Positions 1-7,817 are shown, numbered from the stretch's first letter. The stretch is 14,315 nucleotides of DNA from Dethiosulfovibrio sp. (GCA_028709985.1 JAQUTB010000005.1:1218-15532); one strand, 5' to 3'. Translations and numbers: made by a program. The notes: a model not told the origin generated them from the sequence alone.

Positions 1-1831
1 CGGCTCTCTCCGAACCGTCCAGGACCATTCCGAAGCCTCCGTTGATCACCTTGCCGATGCCGACCCCTCCGCCGTTGTGAAGGGCGCAGAGGCTCATGCC
101 CCTGGCGGCGTTTCCGGCGAAGCACTGGGTGGCCATGTCGGCGCAGATGTTGCTTCCGTCCTTGACGCTGGAGGTCTCACGGTAGGGTGAGTCGGTTCCA
201 GATACGTCGTGGTGGTCCCTTCCGAGCATGACAGGGCCGATCTCGCCGTTGCGGATCATCTCGTTGAACTTGAGTGCTATCTTGGTGCGTCCCTCTGCGT
301 CCTGGTAGAGGATACGGCACTGGGTTCCGACCACGAGGCCGTTTTTCTCGGCGTCCCTGATCCAGATCCAGTTGTCGTAGTCCTGGGCACGACGGTTGGG
401 ATCGATGCAGTCCATGGCGGCTTTATCGGTCTTCCTGAGGTCCTCAGGATTGCCGCTCAGGCAGCACCAACGGAAGGGTCCGTAGCCGTAGTCGAACAGG
501 ACCGGTCCCATGATGTCCTCCACGTAAGAGGGCCATACGAATCCGTCGTGGGTGTCTTCTCCGTTTTTGCAGATCTCCTTGACGCCAGCGTCGAAGATCG
601 CCCTCATGAATGAGTTGCCGTAGTCGAAGAAGTAGGTTCCCTTTGCAACCAGCCTCTTGACGACATCGTAGTGTCTCCTGAGGGTCTCGTCAACTCTGCG
701 CCGGAACTCGTCGGGGTCGTTTTTGAGCATGGCGGTTCTCTCGTCGAAGGTCATGTCCGCAGGGCAGTAACCTCCGTCGTAGGGAGCGTGGCAGGAGGTC
801 TGGTCGGAGAGAAGGGGGATGTCTATGCCCTTATCAGCGGCGTACTCCAGCAGGTCCACTATGTTGCCGTGGTAGGCTATTGAGAGAGGCTCTTTCTTGT
901 CCATCGCCTCTTTCGCCATGGCGAAGGCGTCCTCGCAGGTCTCGGCGATCCTGCTGACCCATCCCTGGCTGTGGCGGGTCTCTATACGGGAGGAGTCGAC
1001 CTCTGCCACTATGCCCACTCCACCGGCTATCTCTATGGCCTTTGGCTGAGCTCCGCTCATTCCGCCAAGACCGGAGGATACGAAGAGGATACCGGCAAGG
1101 TTGTCCTTGGGGCCAATTCCCAGCCTCTGGCGGGCGGCGTTAAGCACCGTGTTAAAGGTGCCGTGGACGATCCCCTGAGGCCCGATGTACATCCAACCAC
1201 CGGCGGTCATCTGGCCGTAGTTGGTGACTCCAAGCTGCATTCCTCTGTGCCACTCGGCCTGGTTGTCGAATATGCCGATCAGCAGTCCGTTGGTGATGAT
1301 GACCCTGGGAGCGTCTGGCTTGGATTTAAACAGGCCAAGAGGATGTCCGCTCTCGACCACCAGAGTGGTGTCATCCGTTAGCTCCTCAAGGTATCTCTTA
1401 AGCAGCTGATACTGAAGCCAGTTCTGGCAGACCTGGCCTGTCTCGCCGTAGGTCACCAGCTCGTAGGGATAGAGGGCTATCTCGAAGTCCAGGTTGTTGT
1501 CTATCATTACCTGGAAGGCTTTTCCAGCGACGCACTTGCCCTTGTATTCGTCGATTGGCTTGCCGTAGATACGTCCTTCGGGGCGATAACGATAGGCGTA
1601 GATCCTGCCCATGGTGCGAAGCTCCTCCATGAACTCAGGGGCCAGGGTCTCGTGAAGCTCCTCTGGGACGTAACGAAGGGCGTTTTTGAGGGCCAGTTCG
1701 GTCTCTTTCTGATTCAGGTTCCATCCCCTGTCGGGGGCTCTGCGGATTCCCTTTGCGAAGTCTTTAACTGAAGGAAGCTCGGAACCGAGCTTTATGCTCA
1801 TGGCCTTATCTACCGTTGCGTTATATTCCAT
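1..1831 (-). CDS. hutU: Urocanate hydratase (long form), 3' end outside window
   Basis: Urocanase (EC 4.2.1.49), a cytosolic NAD-dependent enzyme that hydrates urocanate to imidazolonepropionate. The frame is open for 610 codons from ATG 1829-1831 to the left edge, where it is cut off. The start follows a clear GGAGG (MEYNATVDK...). Visible motifs are GLGGMSGAQ at residues 254-262 (nucleotide-binding region), GYGPFRWCCLSG around 450-460, SGTDSPYRET and the near-terminal HNGGGVGIG. Bacterial HutU is usually about 550 residues. This one is already longer and resembles the roughly 676-residue vertebrate UROC1 type: where short bacterial enzymes have ARICW, it has QCRILY (504-509). About 60 residues are probably missing. 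It is the last visible gene of the iclR-ftcD-hutI-fchA-hutU block, 89 bp after fchA, with a hairpin in the gap. Family assignment is sure; the subfamily comparison is from memory. Confidence 0.96.
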   Translation of the reverse strand, partial: MEYNATVDKAMSIKLGSELPSVKDFAKGIRRAPDRGWNLNQKETELALKNALRYVPEELHETLAPEFMEELRTMGRIYAYRYRPEGRIYGKPIDEYKGKCVAGKAFQVMIDNNLDFEIALYPYELVTYGETGQVCQNWLQYQLLKRYLEELTDDTTLVVESGHPLGLFKSKPDAPRVIITNGLLIGIFDNQAEWHRGMQLGVTNYGQMTAGGWMYIGPQGIVHGTFNTVLNAARQRLGIGPKDNLAGILFVSSGLGGMSGAQPKAIEIAGGVGIVAEVDSSRIETRHSQGWVSRIAETCEDAFAMAKEAMDKKEPLSIAYHGNIVDLLEYAADKGIDIPLLSDQTSCHAPYDGGYCPADMTFDERTAMLKNDPDEFRRRVDETLRRHYDVVKRLVAKGTYFFDYGNSFMRAIFDAGVKEICKNGEDTHDGFVWPSYVEDIMGPVLFDYGYGPFRWCCLSGNPEDLRKTDKAAMDCIDPNRRAQDYDNWIWIRDAEKNGLVVGTQCRILYQDAEGRTKIALKFNEMIRNGEIGPVMLGRDHHDVSGTDSPYRETSSVKDGSNICADMATQCFAGNAARGMSLCALHNGGGVGIGKVINGGFGMVLDGSERA

Positions 1832-1859
1832 GTTAGAATGCCTCCATATTTTAGGATGT

Positions 1860-1907
1860 GCCGTCGTCGGGGGGATCTTGGCAGAGGTCCTCGACGGCGG
1901 CGTTTTT
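1860..1907 (+). other. Strong hairpin in the fchA-hutU gap, terminator-like on plus strand
   Basis: Arms 1860-1869 and 1892-1901 pair over 10 bp. After a two-base bulge, 1872-1878 pairs with 1885-1891 around a six-base loop. Three of these pairs are G-U as plus-strand RNA (1864/1897, 1872/1891, 1876/1887) but become A-C mismatches in minus-strand RNA. A T5 run (1903-1907) follows on the plus side. The flanking genes are on the minus strand, where the hairpin is followed by CTAAAAT and the hutU ribosome site. It could be a terminator of antisense transcription, an mRNA-processing structure, or both. No plus-strand promoter was identified. Confidence 0.5.
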
Positions 1908-1920
1908 ATATGAATTTATG

Positions 1921-2550
1921 TTAGCTTATTGATGCCTCGACGGACTTCTCTATGGCCGCCACCGAAGTCTCTATGGCCTTGAGTGTCTCATCCATCTCGG
2001 ACCTGATCTTAGCAGCGAAGGCCTCGTCCTTCAGACCCATGAGGTTGATCTTCACGTTGTAGGAGGCTGCGACAGCAGCAGCTCTGGCGAGAACCGCCGC
2101 GCTTCCAGCGTCGGTCACAGCGTTTGGGTTGCCCTTTGTGCTGGCGATATCAGCCAGCTTTACCATGGCGGCGCATTCCTTCATGGTCTCGAAGGGAACC
2201 TCTATGGCCTTTTTAGTGGCCTCCTGCATTGCCTTGGAGCGAGCCGCCTTCTCCTCGTCGGTGGCCTTAGGAAGCTTCATCGCCGCCCTGAAGCAGTTGA
2301 ATGCCTCGGTGTCCTTCTCCATGAGATCCAAAAAGCGGTTTTGAAGGGCCGTCCCCTCGGACTGGACCTTTTCCATGATCTCCCAGTTATCCTTGTATTT
2401 TTCCTTGCCGACGGTGAGCCCTGCGACCATGGCGCTTAGAGCTGCTCCGAGGGAGCCAGCTAGTGCCGCTACGCTGCCGCCGCCGGGGGCGGGAGATTCG
2501 GAGGCAAGTTCCTCAATAAAGCCTTTTACGGTAAGATCTGAAAGTTTCAT
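1921..2550 (-). CDS. fchA: Formimidoyltetrahydrofolate cyclodeaminase
   Basis: Cytosolic enzyme (EC 4.3.1.4) that cyclises 5-formimidoyl-tetrahydrofolate to 5,10-methenyl-tetrahydrofolate and releases ammonia, finishing the folate branch of histidine degradation. It has 209 residues, the usual length of a stand-alone cyclodeaminase domain (FTCD_C family). The glycine-rich signature PAPGGGSVAALAGSLGAAL lies near residues 20-40 and the GNPNAVTDAGSAAVLARAA block near 140-160; the rest is alpha-helical with acidic and lysine-rich helices. In vertebrates this domain is fused to the formimidoyltransferase; here the two are separate genes with hutI between them. The start ATG 2548-2550 follows AAGGGGAAA. 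The gap to hutI is only 34 bp with no terminator, so co-transcription is likely. No signal peptide or membrane segment is seen. Confidence 0.95.
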   Translation of the reverse strand: MKLSDLTVKGFIEELASESPAPGGGSVAALAGSLGAALSAMVAGLTVGKEKYKDNWEIMEKVQSEGTALQNRFLDLMEKDTEAFNCFRAAMKLPKATDEEKAARSKAMQEATKKAIEVPFETMKECAAMVKLADIASTKGNPNAVTDAGSAAVLARAAAVAASYNVKINLMGLKDEAFAAKIRSEMDETLKAIETSVAAIEKSVEASIS

Positions 2551-2584
2551 TTATATATTTCCCCTTTCCATCTGTGAGAAGTTT

Positions 2585-3829
2585 TTAGGCGACGTAGACG
2601 CCTTTTTTGTAGACCTCTACCACAGGGGAGACCCCTGCGTGGTAGGCCAGTATTGCGGGAGTTTCGCCGTCTAAGAGAAGGAAGTCCGCCTGCTTGCCGA
2701 CCTCCAGGCTGCCGACTTTATCCTGTAGCCCTAAGGACCAGGCGGGGTTCAGCGTGGTGGCAACCAGCGCCTCCTCGATGGTCATGTTCATGTTCATCAC
2801 TCCAAGGCCGAAGATGAAGGGCATAGACTCGGTGAAGCACGATCCGGGGTTGCAGTCTGTTGCCAGGGCAACCGGAACGCCTAGCTCAATCATCTTTCTG
2901 ACCGGGGCGTAGGGTTTTTTTAGGCTGTAGGCTGTGGCTGGGAGTACGTCCGCCATAACCCCTTTTGCCGCCATGGCCCTGAGGTTTTCCTCGTTGGCCG
3001 CAAGAAGGTGCTCCGCCGATACCGTGTCCAGCTCCGCCGCCAGTCCTGCTCCGCCTGTGTCGTGTACCTCGTCGGCGTGGATCCTGAGGAGGAACCCTTG
3101 AGTTTTGGCCGCCTCCAGTATCCTCCTGCTCTGCTCGACGGAGAAAACCCCTTCCTCGCAGAAGACGTCGCAGTATGCTGCGATTCCCTGGGATTTTACA
3201 GCAGGGAGCATCTCGTTTATGAGGATTTCAACGAACCTGTCGGGGTTGTCCTTGTACTCCATAGGGACCGCATGGGCTCCCATGAAGGTTGGGACTATGT
3301 CCAGAGGGGTCTCTCTGGCGATACGGTCTATGACCGACAGCATCTTCAGCTCCGCCTCGGTGGTAAGTCCATAGCCGCTCTTTATCTCCATGGTGGTTGT
3401 GCCGAAGTTCAGGGCCGAAAGCACGTTTTCGAGGGTCGTGTCGAACAGCTCCTCCTCGGTGGCCTCCTGGACCGACCTCACCGACGACAGTATTCCTCCG
3501 CCGGCTTTAAGTATCTCAAGGTAGGGGGTCCCAGCTAGCCTCATGGAGAATTCCTTTTCCCTGCGCTTGGCGAAGCAGATGTGGGTGTGAGGATCGACGA
3601 AGCCCGGGATCATACAGGTTCCCTCGCAATCGACCTCCATATCCACGTCCATCTCGTCCGCTTTAGGGAGCACAGAACTCTCGTCCCCAACCGCGACGAT
3701 GATGCCGTTTTCGCAAAGCAGGGCTCCCTTTTCGTACGTCGCCACCCGGCCCTGATCGGGACCGGCCAGAGGCGAGTCGCCGCCTATTGGGGTTACTATG
3801 TAGGCGTTGCGATAAAGGGTGGCCGTCAT
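2585..3829 (-). CDS. hutI: Imidazolonepropionase
   Basis: Cytosolic metal-dependent amidohydrolase (EC 3.5.2.7) that opens the imidazolone ring to N-formimino-L-glutamate. It has 414 residues, normal for the family. Metal-ligand and catalytic positions are visible: HTH at 81-83 in GFVDPHTHICF, EIKSGYGL at 148-155, HADE at 251-254, His274 in SAEHLL, and DCNPGS at 325-330. I place the start at ATG 3827-3829 (MTATLYRN), two bases after the ftcD stop (TGA-TC-ATG), with GAGAGGA inside the end of ftcD serving as ribosome site. The reading frame runs open to an upstream ATG at 3985, but those 52 extra residues lie over ftcD and are arginine-rich out-of-frame translation. The tight junction suggests translational coupling with ftcD. 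Confidence 0.97.
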   Translation of the reverse strand: MTATLYRNAYIVTPIGGDSPLAGPDQGRVATYEKGALLCENGIIVAVGDESSVLPKADEMDVDMEVDCEGTCMIPGFVDPHTHICFAKRREKEFSMRLAGTPYLEILKAGGGILSSVRSVQEATEEELFDTTLENVLSALNFGTTTMEIKSGYGLTTEAELKMLSVIDRIARETPLDIVPTFMGAHAVPMEYKDNPDRFVEILINEMLPAVKSQGIAAYCDVFCEEGVFSVEQSRRILEAAKTQGFLLRIHADEVHDTGGAGLAAELDTVSAEHLLAANEENLRAMAAKGVMADVLPATAYSLKKPYAPVRKMIELGVPVALATDCNPGSCFTESMPFIFGLGVMNMNMTIEEALVATTLNPAWSLGLQDKVGSLEVGKQADFLLLDGETPAILAYHAGVSPVVEVYKKGVYVA

Positions 3830-3831
3830 GA

Positions 3832-4749
3832 TCAGTTTTCCTCTCTCATGAGCTCCAGAAGCTTGAGCTCCAGGACCTGGTTGGGGTCGAAATCGTCGAT
3901 CTGCATGTAGTAGGCGGCGCTGTCCAACATGGCCGCGACGGGAATCATTCCGTAGACCTCGGTGCCGTTCACAGTGACGCCCCACCTCGCTGCCTCCATG
4001 CGGACGAACTCCAGGGCGCGGTAGACGGCGGTCTTATCGTAGTCCACGATGTTCATGCTGACCTGGACCATTCCCTTGTCCTCAAGGGCGAGGCCGATTC
4101 CCTTGACAGCGGTGAAACCGCCGCCGGATGCTCTAACTCTCTTGCCTATGGTCTTGGCTATCTCCACGTTTGTGGTGTTGAGGTTTACGTTGAAGGCCAC
4201 AAGGAACTTTCTTGCTCCTATAACGGTAGCCCCAGCGGTGGGGTGAAGCTTGGGCTCGCCCAGGTCGGGATGGCGCTCGGGCTTGGAGATCTCCTCTTTG
4301 AGCCCCTCGTACTGGCCTTTACGGATGACCTCAAGCCTGGTCCTGTCGGGGCGGATGGCTGCCTCCTCGTAGTAGTAGACCGGCACGTTAAGCTCTTCGT
4401 GGAACCTCTTGCCGAAATCTCTGGAGAGCTCGACGCACTCCTCCATGGAGATGCCGCTGATGGGGGTGAAGGGAATGACGTCGATGGCTCCCATACGGGG
4501 GTGAGCTCCCTGGTGGGTGTTGAGGTCGATGTTATCCACCGCGACCTTGGAAGCGGCCATCACCGCGTCGCATATGGCCTGGGGCTCACCTGCCAGGCTG
4601 ACCACCAGACGGTTGTGGTCCTCGTCGGCGCGGTAGTCGAAGAGGTAGCAACCTTTCTGCTCCTTAAAGGGCTTGACTATGGCCTCGATAACGTCCTGTC
4701 TACGACCTTCGCTGAAATTAGGCACACATTCGATAAGCTGCTTTGCCAT
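3832..4749 (-). CDS. ftcD: Glutamate formimidoyltransferase
   Basis: Transfers the formimino group from formiminoglutamate to tetrahydrofolate (EC 2.1.2.5), yielding glutamate and 5-formimidoyl-tetrahydrofolate; cytosolic. It has 305 residues, matching the isolated transferase (FTCD_N plus FTCD middle domain) without the cyclodeaminase. Motifs: CVPNFSEGRR at 8-17, DHNRLVVSLAG at 44-54, and NTHQGAHPRMGAIDVIPF around 77-94, which contains the histidine (His83) corresponding to the catalytic base of the mammalian enzyme. The substrate-channel motif HPTAGATVIGAR is near 165-180. The start ATG 4747-4749 has a near-consensus AGGAGGT nine bases upstream, the strongest ribosome site in the block. It follows iclR by 50 bp; the gap holds a hairpin and a CTAAAAT element. 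Its presence, with no hutG or hutF seen, shows that the folate-dependent route is used. Confidence 0.97.
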   Translation of the reverse strand: MAKQLIECVPNFSEGRRQDVIEAIVKPFKEQKGCYLFDYRADEDHNRLVVSLAGEPQAICDAVMAASKVAVDNIDLNTHQGAHPRMGAIDVIPFTPISGISMEECVELSRDFGKRFHEELNVPVYYYEEAAIRPDRTRLEVIRKGQYEGLKEEISKPERHPDLGEPKLHPTAGATVIGARKFLVAFNVNLNTTNVEIAKTIGKRVRASGGGFTAVKGIGLALEDKGMVQVSMNIVDYDKTAVYRALEFVRMEAARWGVTVNGTEVYGMIPVAAMLDSAAYYMQIDDFDPNQVLELKLLELMREEN

Positions 4750-4766
4750 TGCTCTTCTACCTCCTG

Positions 4767-4794
4767 ATTTTAGCCCCTCATAGGGGCTCTTTTT
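4767..4794. other. Hairpin plus CTAAAAT between iclR and ftcD
   Basis: A perfect 6-bp stem (4772-4777 with 4783-4788, loop TCATA). On the plus side it is followed by C-T5 (4789-4794) and so resembles a plus-strand terminator. On the minus strand, the direction of iclR and ftcD, the stem is followed by AAAAT and then the ftcD Shine-Dalgarno, so it is not a classical terminator for iclR. The minus-strand reading CTAAAAT-CAGGAGG is nearly the same as the one in front of hutU. Readthrough from iclR into ftcD is therefore plausible. Confidence 0.45.
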
Positions 4795-4799
4795 CTATG

Positions 4800-5534
4800 C
4801 TAAAGGGATTTGGCTATCTGGTCAGCCGCGTCCTTTACCAGCTCTAAAAGCTCTTCCTCGTGATCGTCGAAGCTCGATGCTAGCCCTGCTATGCCCAGCT
4901 GGGCTACGAAAAGCCCCTTGGGATCGAACACTGGGACGCTTATGTCCCCTGCGTGCTCTATCCACTCTTCCTTGCTCATAGAGTAGCCCTGGGCCCTGAT
5001 CCTATCCAACTGGCCCCTGAGGGACTTAGCCATATTCTGATCCGGCAGGGAGGATAGAATTCTGTCCCTGGTCCTATCGCGACAAAAGGCCAGAAGGACC
5101 TTTCCTGTCGCGCCTGTGTGCAGGGGAATCGTCATCCCCTTGTGGGCGACGAATTTCATTGAGAGCATGGGTTCTACCGTATGTATACAGAGCCCGGTGG
5201 ATCCCTCAAGGACGCTCATTATGGCGGTTTTTCCCGTGGCTTTTACAAGTTCGTTCATTATTGGGTCAGCTATCTCGGTAAGTTCTTGGTATAAGGTTCC
5301 GGGGTTGTGAAGAAGGAAAAAACGTATTCCTGGACGGTAACTGTCCGAGTGGGCATCCCTGTACACCCATTCCTGTTGCTCCAGGGAGGACAAAAATCGC
5401 TGAACAGTGCTGCGAGGTATGCCCGATCTGGTCTCTATCTCGCGGATGCTGAGGGTCTCGTCGGAGGAACAGATTAGGTCCATGATGTGGACCACCTTGC
5501 CTACTGCGTCAAGTCGATCTCTTTGGTCGTTCAT
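4800..5534 (-). CDS. IclR-family transcriptional regulator, putative hut regulator
   Basis: A 244-residue DNA-binding regulator with the standard IclR layout. The N-terminal winged helix has its helix-turn-helix around residues 29-51 (SIREIETRSGIPRSTVQRFL). The C-terminal GAF-like effector domain (about 75-240) includes the family motif IPLHTGATGKVLLAF and the GISVP-like segment GDISVPVFDPKG. IclR proteins usually act as dimers that bind short palindromes and respond to small catabolic metabolites. Its position directly upstream of ftcD-hutI-fchA-hutU suggests control of histidine degradation by a pathway intermediate such as urocanate; the ligand is inference. The start ATG follows GGAGG seven bases upstream. 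It has its own promoter just after the chemoreceptor terminator, and a near-palindrome in its leader may be its operator. Typical hut regulators in other bacteria are HutC (GntR) or HutP, so IclR here is less usual. Confidence 0.93.
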   Translation of the reverse strand: MNDQRDRLDAVGKVVHIMDLICSSDETLSIREIETRSGIPRSTVQRFLSSLEQQEWVYRDAHSDSYRPGIRFFLLHNPGTLYQELTEIADPIMNELVKATGKTAIMSVLEGSTGLCIHTVEPMLSMKFVAHKGMTIPLHTGATGKVLLAFCRDRTRDRILSSLPDQNMAKSLRGQLDRIRAQGYSMSKEEWIEHAGDISVPVFDPKGLFVAQLGIAGLASSFDDHEEELLELVKDAADQIAKSL

Positions 5535-5551
5535 ACCGATCCTCCGTAAAA

Positions 5552-5568
5552 TGGGACAGAGTGTCTCA
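5552..5568. promoter_or_regulatory. Near-palindrome in the iclR leader, candidate operator
   Basis: TGGGACA-GAG-TGTCTCA: seven-base arms with one mismatched pair around a three-base centre. It lies between the predicted iclR start of transcription and the ribosome site, where a bound dimer would block elongation. IclR proteins commonly bind palindromes of about 15 bp near their own promoters, so this is the best autoregulatory site in the window. It could instead be an RNA hairpin near the start codon. Identification is by symmetry and position only. Confidence 0.45.
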
Positions 5569-5584
5569 TATGTGGTGTAGCTAT

Positions 5585-5613
5585 AAAGTATCCTATATTG
5601 GGTCGATTGTCAA
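5585..5613 (-). promoter_or_regulatory. Sigma-70-like promoter of iclR and the hut block
   Basis: On the minus strand there is a perfect -35 TTGACA (5608-5613), a 17-bp spacer and a weak -10 TACTTT (5585-5590). Transcription would begin near 5578, about 45 bases before the iclR ATG. The -35 box begins only two bases past the T-run of the chemoreceptor terminator, so this block has its own start. The imperfect -10 suits a regulated promoter. I found no better promoter between iclR and ftcD. Confidence 0.6.
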
Positions 5614-5615
5614 CG

Positions 5616-5645
5616 AAAAAAGGCATCCGTAAAGGATGCCTTTTT
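5616..5645. terminator. Bidirectional intrinsic terminator after the chemoreceptor gene
   Basis: An 8-bp stem (AGGCATCC at 5621-5628 with GGATGCCT at 5634-5641), loop GTAAA, an A-run on the left and a T-run on the right, so it works in both directions. On the minus strand it lies directly downstream of the chemoreceptor stop codon and ends in six Ts. Confidence 0.9.
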
Positions 5646-5651
5646 ATCCGC

Positions 5652-7760
5652 CTATCTTTTAGCTGGGAGTTTTGATTTTGTGAGGGAGAAACGGTCTACC
5701 ATGGATCTTAGGTTGCTGGCGCTTTGCGCCATCTCCTGTGCTTGGAACGCTACTGTCTCAGCCGCTTTAGCCGTCTCTGTGGTTGCGGATTTTATGGTTT
5801 TTACCATAGAGACAGTTTCTTCGTTTGCGTTGGTTATCGTCTCTATGGCTTTTGCGATATTTCCGCTCGATTCAGCCTGAATTTGAGATATGGAGGCTAG
5901 CTGATGGATAGCTTTTTCTATCTCCTCTATTCTTCGCAGAGAATTATCCAGCTTTTCGGAGGCCTCTGCGGCTTTTTCAACGGTCTCATCTACGATCTTG
6001 TCGGTCTCTGAGGTTATCCTCTTTGATTCATCGGCGTTCTTTTGCAGTTCCCCTATCAGTCTGGAGACCTCGGTTGCCGCGTTGGCCGATTCCTCTGCCA
6101 ATTTTCTGACTTCGTCTGCGACGACAGCAAAGCCCCTTCCTGCCTCTCCTGCTCTAGCTGCCTCTATAGCTGCGTTAAGGGCGAGCAGATTTGTCTGGTC
6201 CGCTATCGTCGTGATGGTAGCTACGAAGCCAGAGATAGCACCAACCGAGCTGTGTAACGTCTGAATATTTTTTGCCGTCTCTTCTGTTTTAAGGCCCCCA
6301 GTGGATATGCGCTCTTTGACGGAGTTCATCGCTTTCGCGGCCTGATCTGTTTGCTCTCTCGTGTTTGTCACAAATTCTGCTCCTGAATTTGCGTTTTCCG
6401 CGCCGGTTCTTGCCCCACTCGCAATTGCCTCTACGGCAGAACTGTTGTCATCCAGCGCTTTAGCGTTTGACTCTGAATTATGGGAGACGTGTTCCACCGA
6501 GGAGAGGACTTCCTCCATAGAGGCGTTTGTCTCTTGGGACATAGCGGCCAAAGAGGTTGCCCCTTCCGCGATGGTCTGAGATTCCTCCGATATGGAGGTC
6601 ATCGCCTCCCTCAGGGACGTGACCATGGATGCCAATCCAGCTGCGAGCTGACCGACTTCATCGCTGGAGAACGAACCAAATTCTTCCTTCTCGAAGGAGA
6701 GGTCTCCGCTGCCGGCTCTTTCAGCTAGCTTTGCCGCCTTTGCCAATGGTTTAGTCAGCTTTCCGGCAAAGATCGTTATGGAGGTGACGAGCAAAAGAGC
6801 GGCCACAATACCGGAGAGGCCTCCCAGCAGTGCTATTTTTCTGGATCCTTCGTATATTTTATCGAGAGGAAGAACCGTCTGGACTGACCAAGGCAATTTG
6901 ACGTTCCTGAAGCTTACCGGAACGAATACTCTATATGCCTCTGCCTTAGTGTGAACTGAGGAGTCTATCTGGTTTATGGTTTCTCCAGATTTTATCTTAG
7001 GGATTAGGTTGCTTTGCCTCAACTCGGTTCCTATTCGTTTCTGGTCGGGGAACGTGACGTATATTCCGTTGTTCGAGAGCAATGAAACGAAGCCCGTTCC
7101 CATCGGCTTGACTTGGTTCAGCTCCTTTTCCAGGTCAGATAGGGCGATGTCTACCCCCGCAACTCCGATAACCTTGCCTTTTAACTTTATCGGAACGGAT
7201 AGGCTGGTCATCATTACGTCAATCCCCTCTACCGGCCAAGAGGCTGGCTCGGCTACTACCTGTAGTCCTGTTTTAAACGAGCCTTGGTAGTACTCTGCTT
7301 TATCGTAGTCGAGGCAGATGTCCATTATTACCTTGCCCTGGGATCTGGTGAAGTACGGTATCAACCTTCCGGTATCGTCGTGACCTGCTTTGCCGGCAAA
7401 ATCGCTATCTTTCCCGTCGAAGGCGTTAGGCTCCCATACTGTCCAGGCGCCCTGTAAGGAGGGATCCGATTCCGCGGTTAGTTTCAATACGTCAAAAGCG
7501 ACTTCTCTTTTGTTCTTAATGTCGGATGTGTGGATCGCTAGCATCGATTGAGCCAGTACCTCGGCCTGAGCCATCGCCGAGTCTATTCGGGATTCAACGC
7601 TTCTAGCGTACCTTTCCCCCATCTCGTGGGCAAGCGACGCTGCGTCTTTGAGAGATGCTTTCTTTGCAACGGTAGTTATAGTTCCTATCGCTATGAGAAA
7701 AGTTCCTAATGTCAGCGGTAAAATCAGCCAAAGCATCTTTCCTTTTAGCCCAATCTTCAT
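5652..7760 (-). CDS. Methyl-accepting chemotaxis protein with dCache sensor domain
   Basis: Inner-membrane chemoreceptor of 702 residues that signals to CheA/CheW. Order: short cytoplasmic tail, membrane helix about 9-32, extracytoplasmic double-Cache sensor about 35-305 ([36 protein letters not shown]), second membrane helix about 309-332, HAMP about 333-386, then the coiled-coil signalling domain with the conserved tip around 520-555 ([19 protein letters not shown]). No CheR-binding pentapeptide is seen at the C terminus (ends KLPAKR). I chose ATG 7758-7760 (MKIGLKGK) because AGGGGGA lies nine bases upstream; the in-frame ATG at 7793 has no good ribosome site. Its place between the histidine transporter and the hut regulator suggests it senses histidine or a related amino acid, but I do not see the R-x-W-Y signature typical of amino-acid dCache sensors. 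DNA looks somewhat more AT-rich than the hut genes. Confidence 0.95.
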   Translation of the reverse strand: MKIGLKGKMLWLILPLTLGTFLIAIGTITTVAKKASLKDAASLAHEMGERYARSVESRIDSAMAQAEVLAQSMLAIHTSDIKNKREVAFDVLKLTAESDPSLQGAWTVWEPNAFDGKDSDFAGKAGHDDTGRLIPYFTRSQGKVIMDICLDYDKAEYYQGSFKTGLQVVAEPASWPVEGIDVMMTSLSVPIKLKGKVIGVAGVDIALSDLEKELNQVKPMGTGFVSLLSNNGIYVTFPDQKRIGTELRQSNLIPKIKSGETINQIDSSVHTKAEAYRVFVPVSFRNVKLPWSVQTVLPLDKIYEGSRKIALLGGLSGIVAALLLVTSITIFAGKLTKPLAKAAKLAERAGSGDLSFEKEEFGSFSSDEVGQLAAGLASMVTSLREAMTSISEESQTIAEGATSLAAMSQETNASMEEVLSSVEHVSHNSESNAKALDDNSSAVEAIASGARTGAENANSGAEFVTNTREQTDQAAKAMNSVKERISTGGLKTEETAKNIQTLHSSVGAISGFVATITTIADQTNLLALNAAIEAARAGEAGRGFAVVADEVRKLAEESANAATEVSRLIGELQKNADESKRITSETDKIVDETVEKAAEASEKLDNSLRRIEEIEKAIHQLASISQIQAESSGNIAKAIETITNANEETVSMVKTIKSATTETAKAAETVAFQAQEMAQSASNLRSMVDRFSLTKSKLPAKR

Positions 7761-7808
7761 TGTTGTGTCCCCCTTCGTCCCTGGATTTCGCAAATAAACC
7801 CTCTCTTT

Positions 7809-7817
7809 ATTATAACA
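7809..7817 (-). promoter_or_regulatory. Extended -10 promoter of the chemoreceptor gene
   Basis: The minus strand reads TGTTATAAT: a consensus TATAAT (+ coordinates 7809-7814) preceded by the TG of an extended -10. No TTGACA is present at the right distance, as is usual for extended -10 promoters. The TG falls at the end of the T-run of the transporter terminator, so termination and initiation abut. The leader would be about 40 bases. Confidence 0.6.

Noticed and set aside
209..1381. Plus-strand open frames of 70-136 codons over hutU
   Set aside because: They are antisense to strongly conserved urocanase sequence, and their valine/glycine/aspartate-rich translation is typical of the reverse strand of a GC-rich gene.
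3830..3985. Upstream extension of hutI to an ATG at 3985
   Set aside because: The extension lies entirely over the end of ftcD, is arginine-rich and unlike any imidazolonepropionase; ATG 3827-3829 has a ribosome site and gives the usual family length.
4794..4850. A separate promoter for ftcD inside the end of iclR (CTGACC, 17 bp, TAGCAT)
   Set aside because: Both boxes match the consensus poorly and the -10 overlaps the iclR stop; co-transcription from the iclR promoter is simpler.
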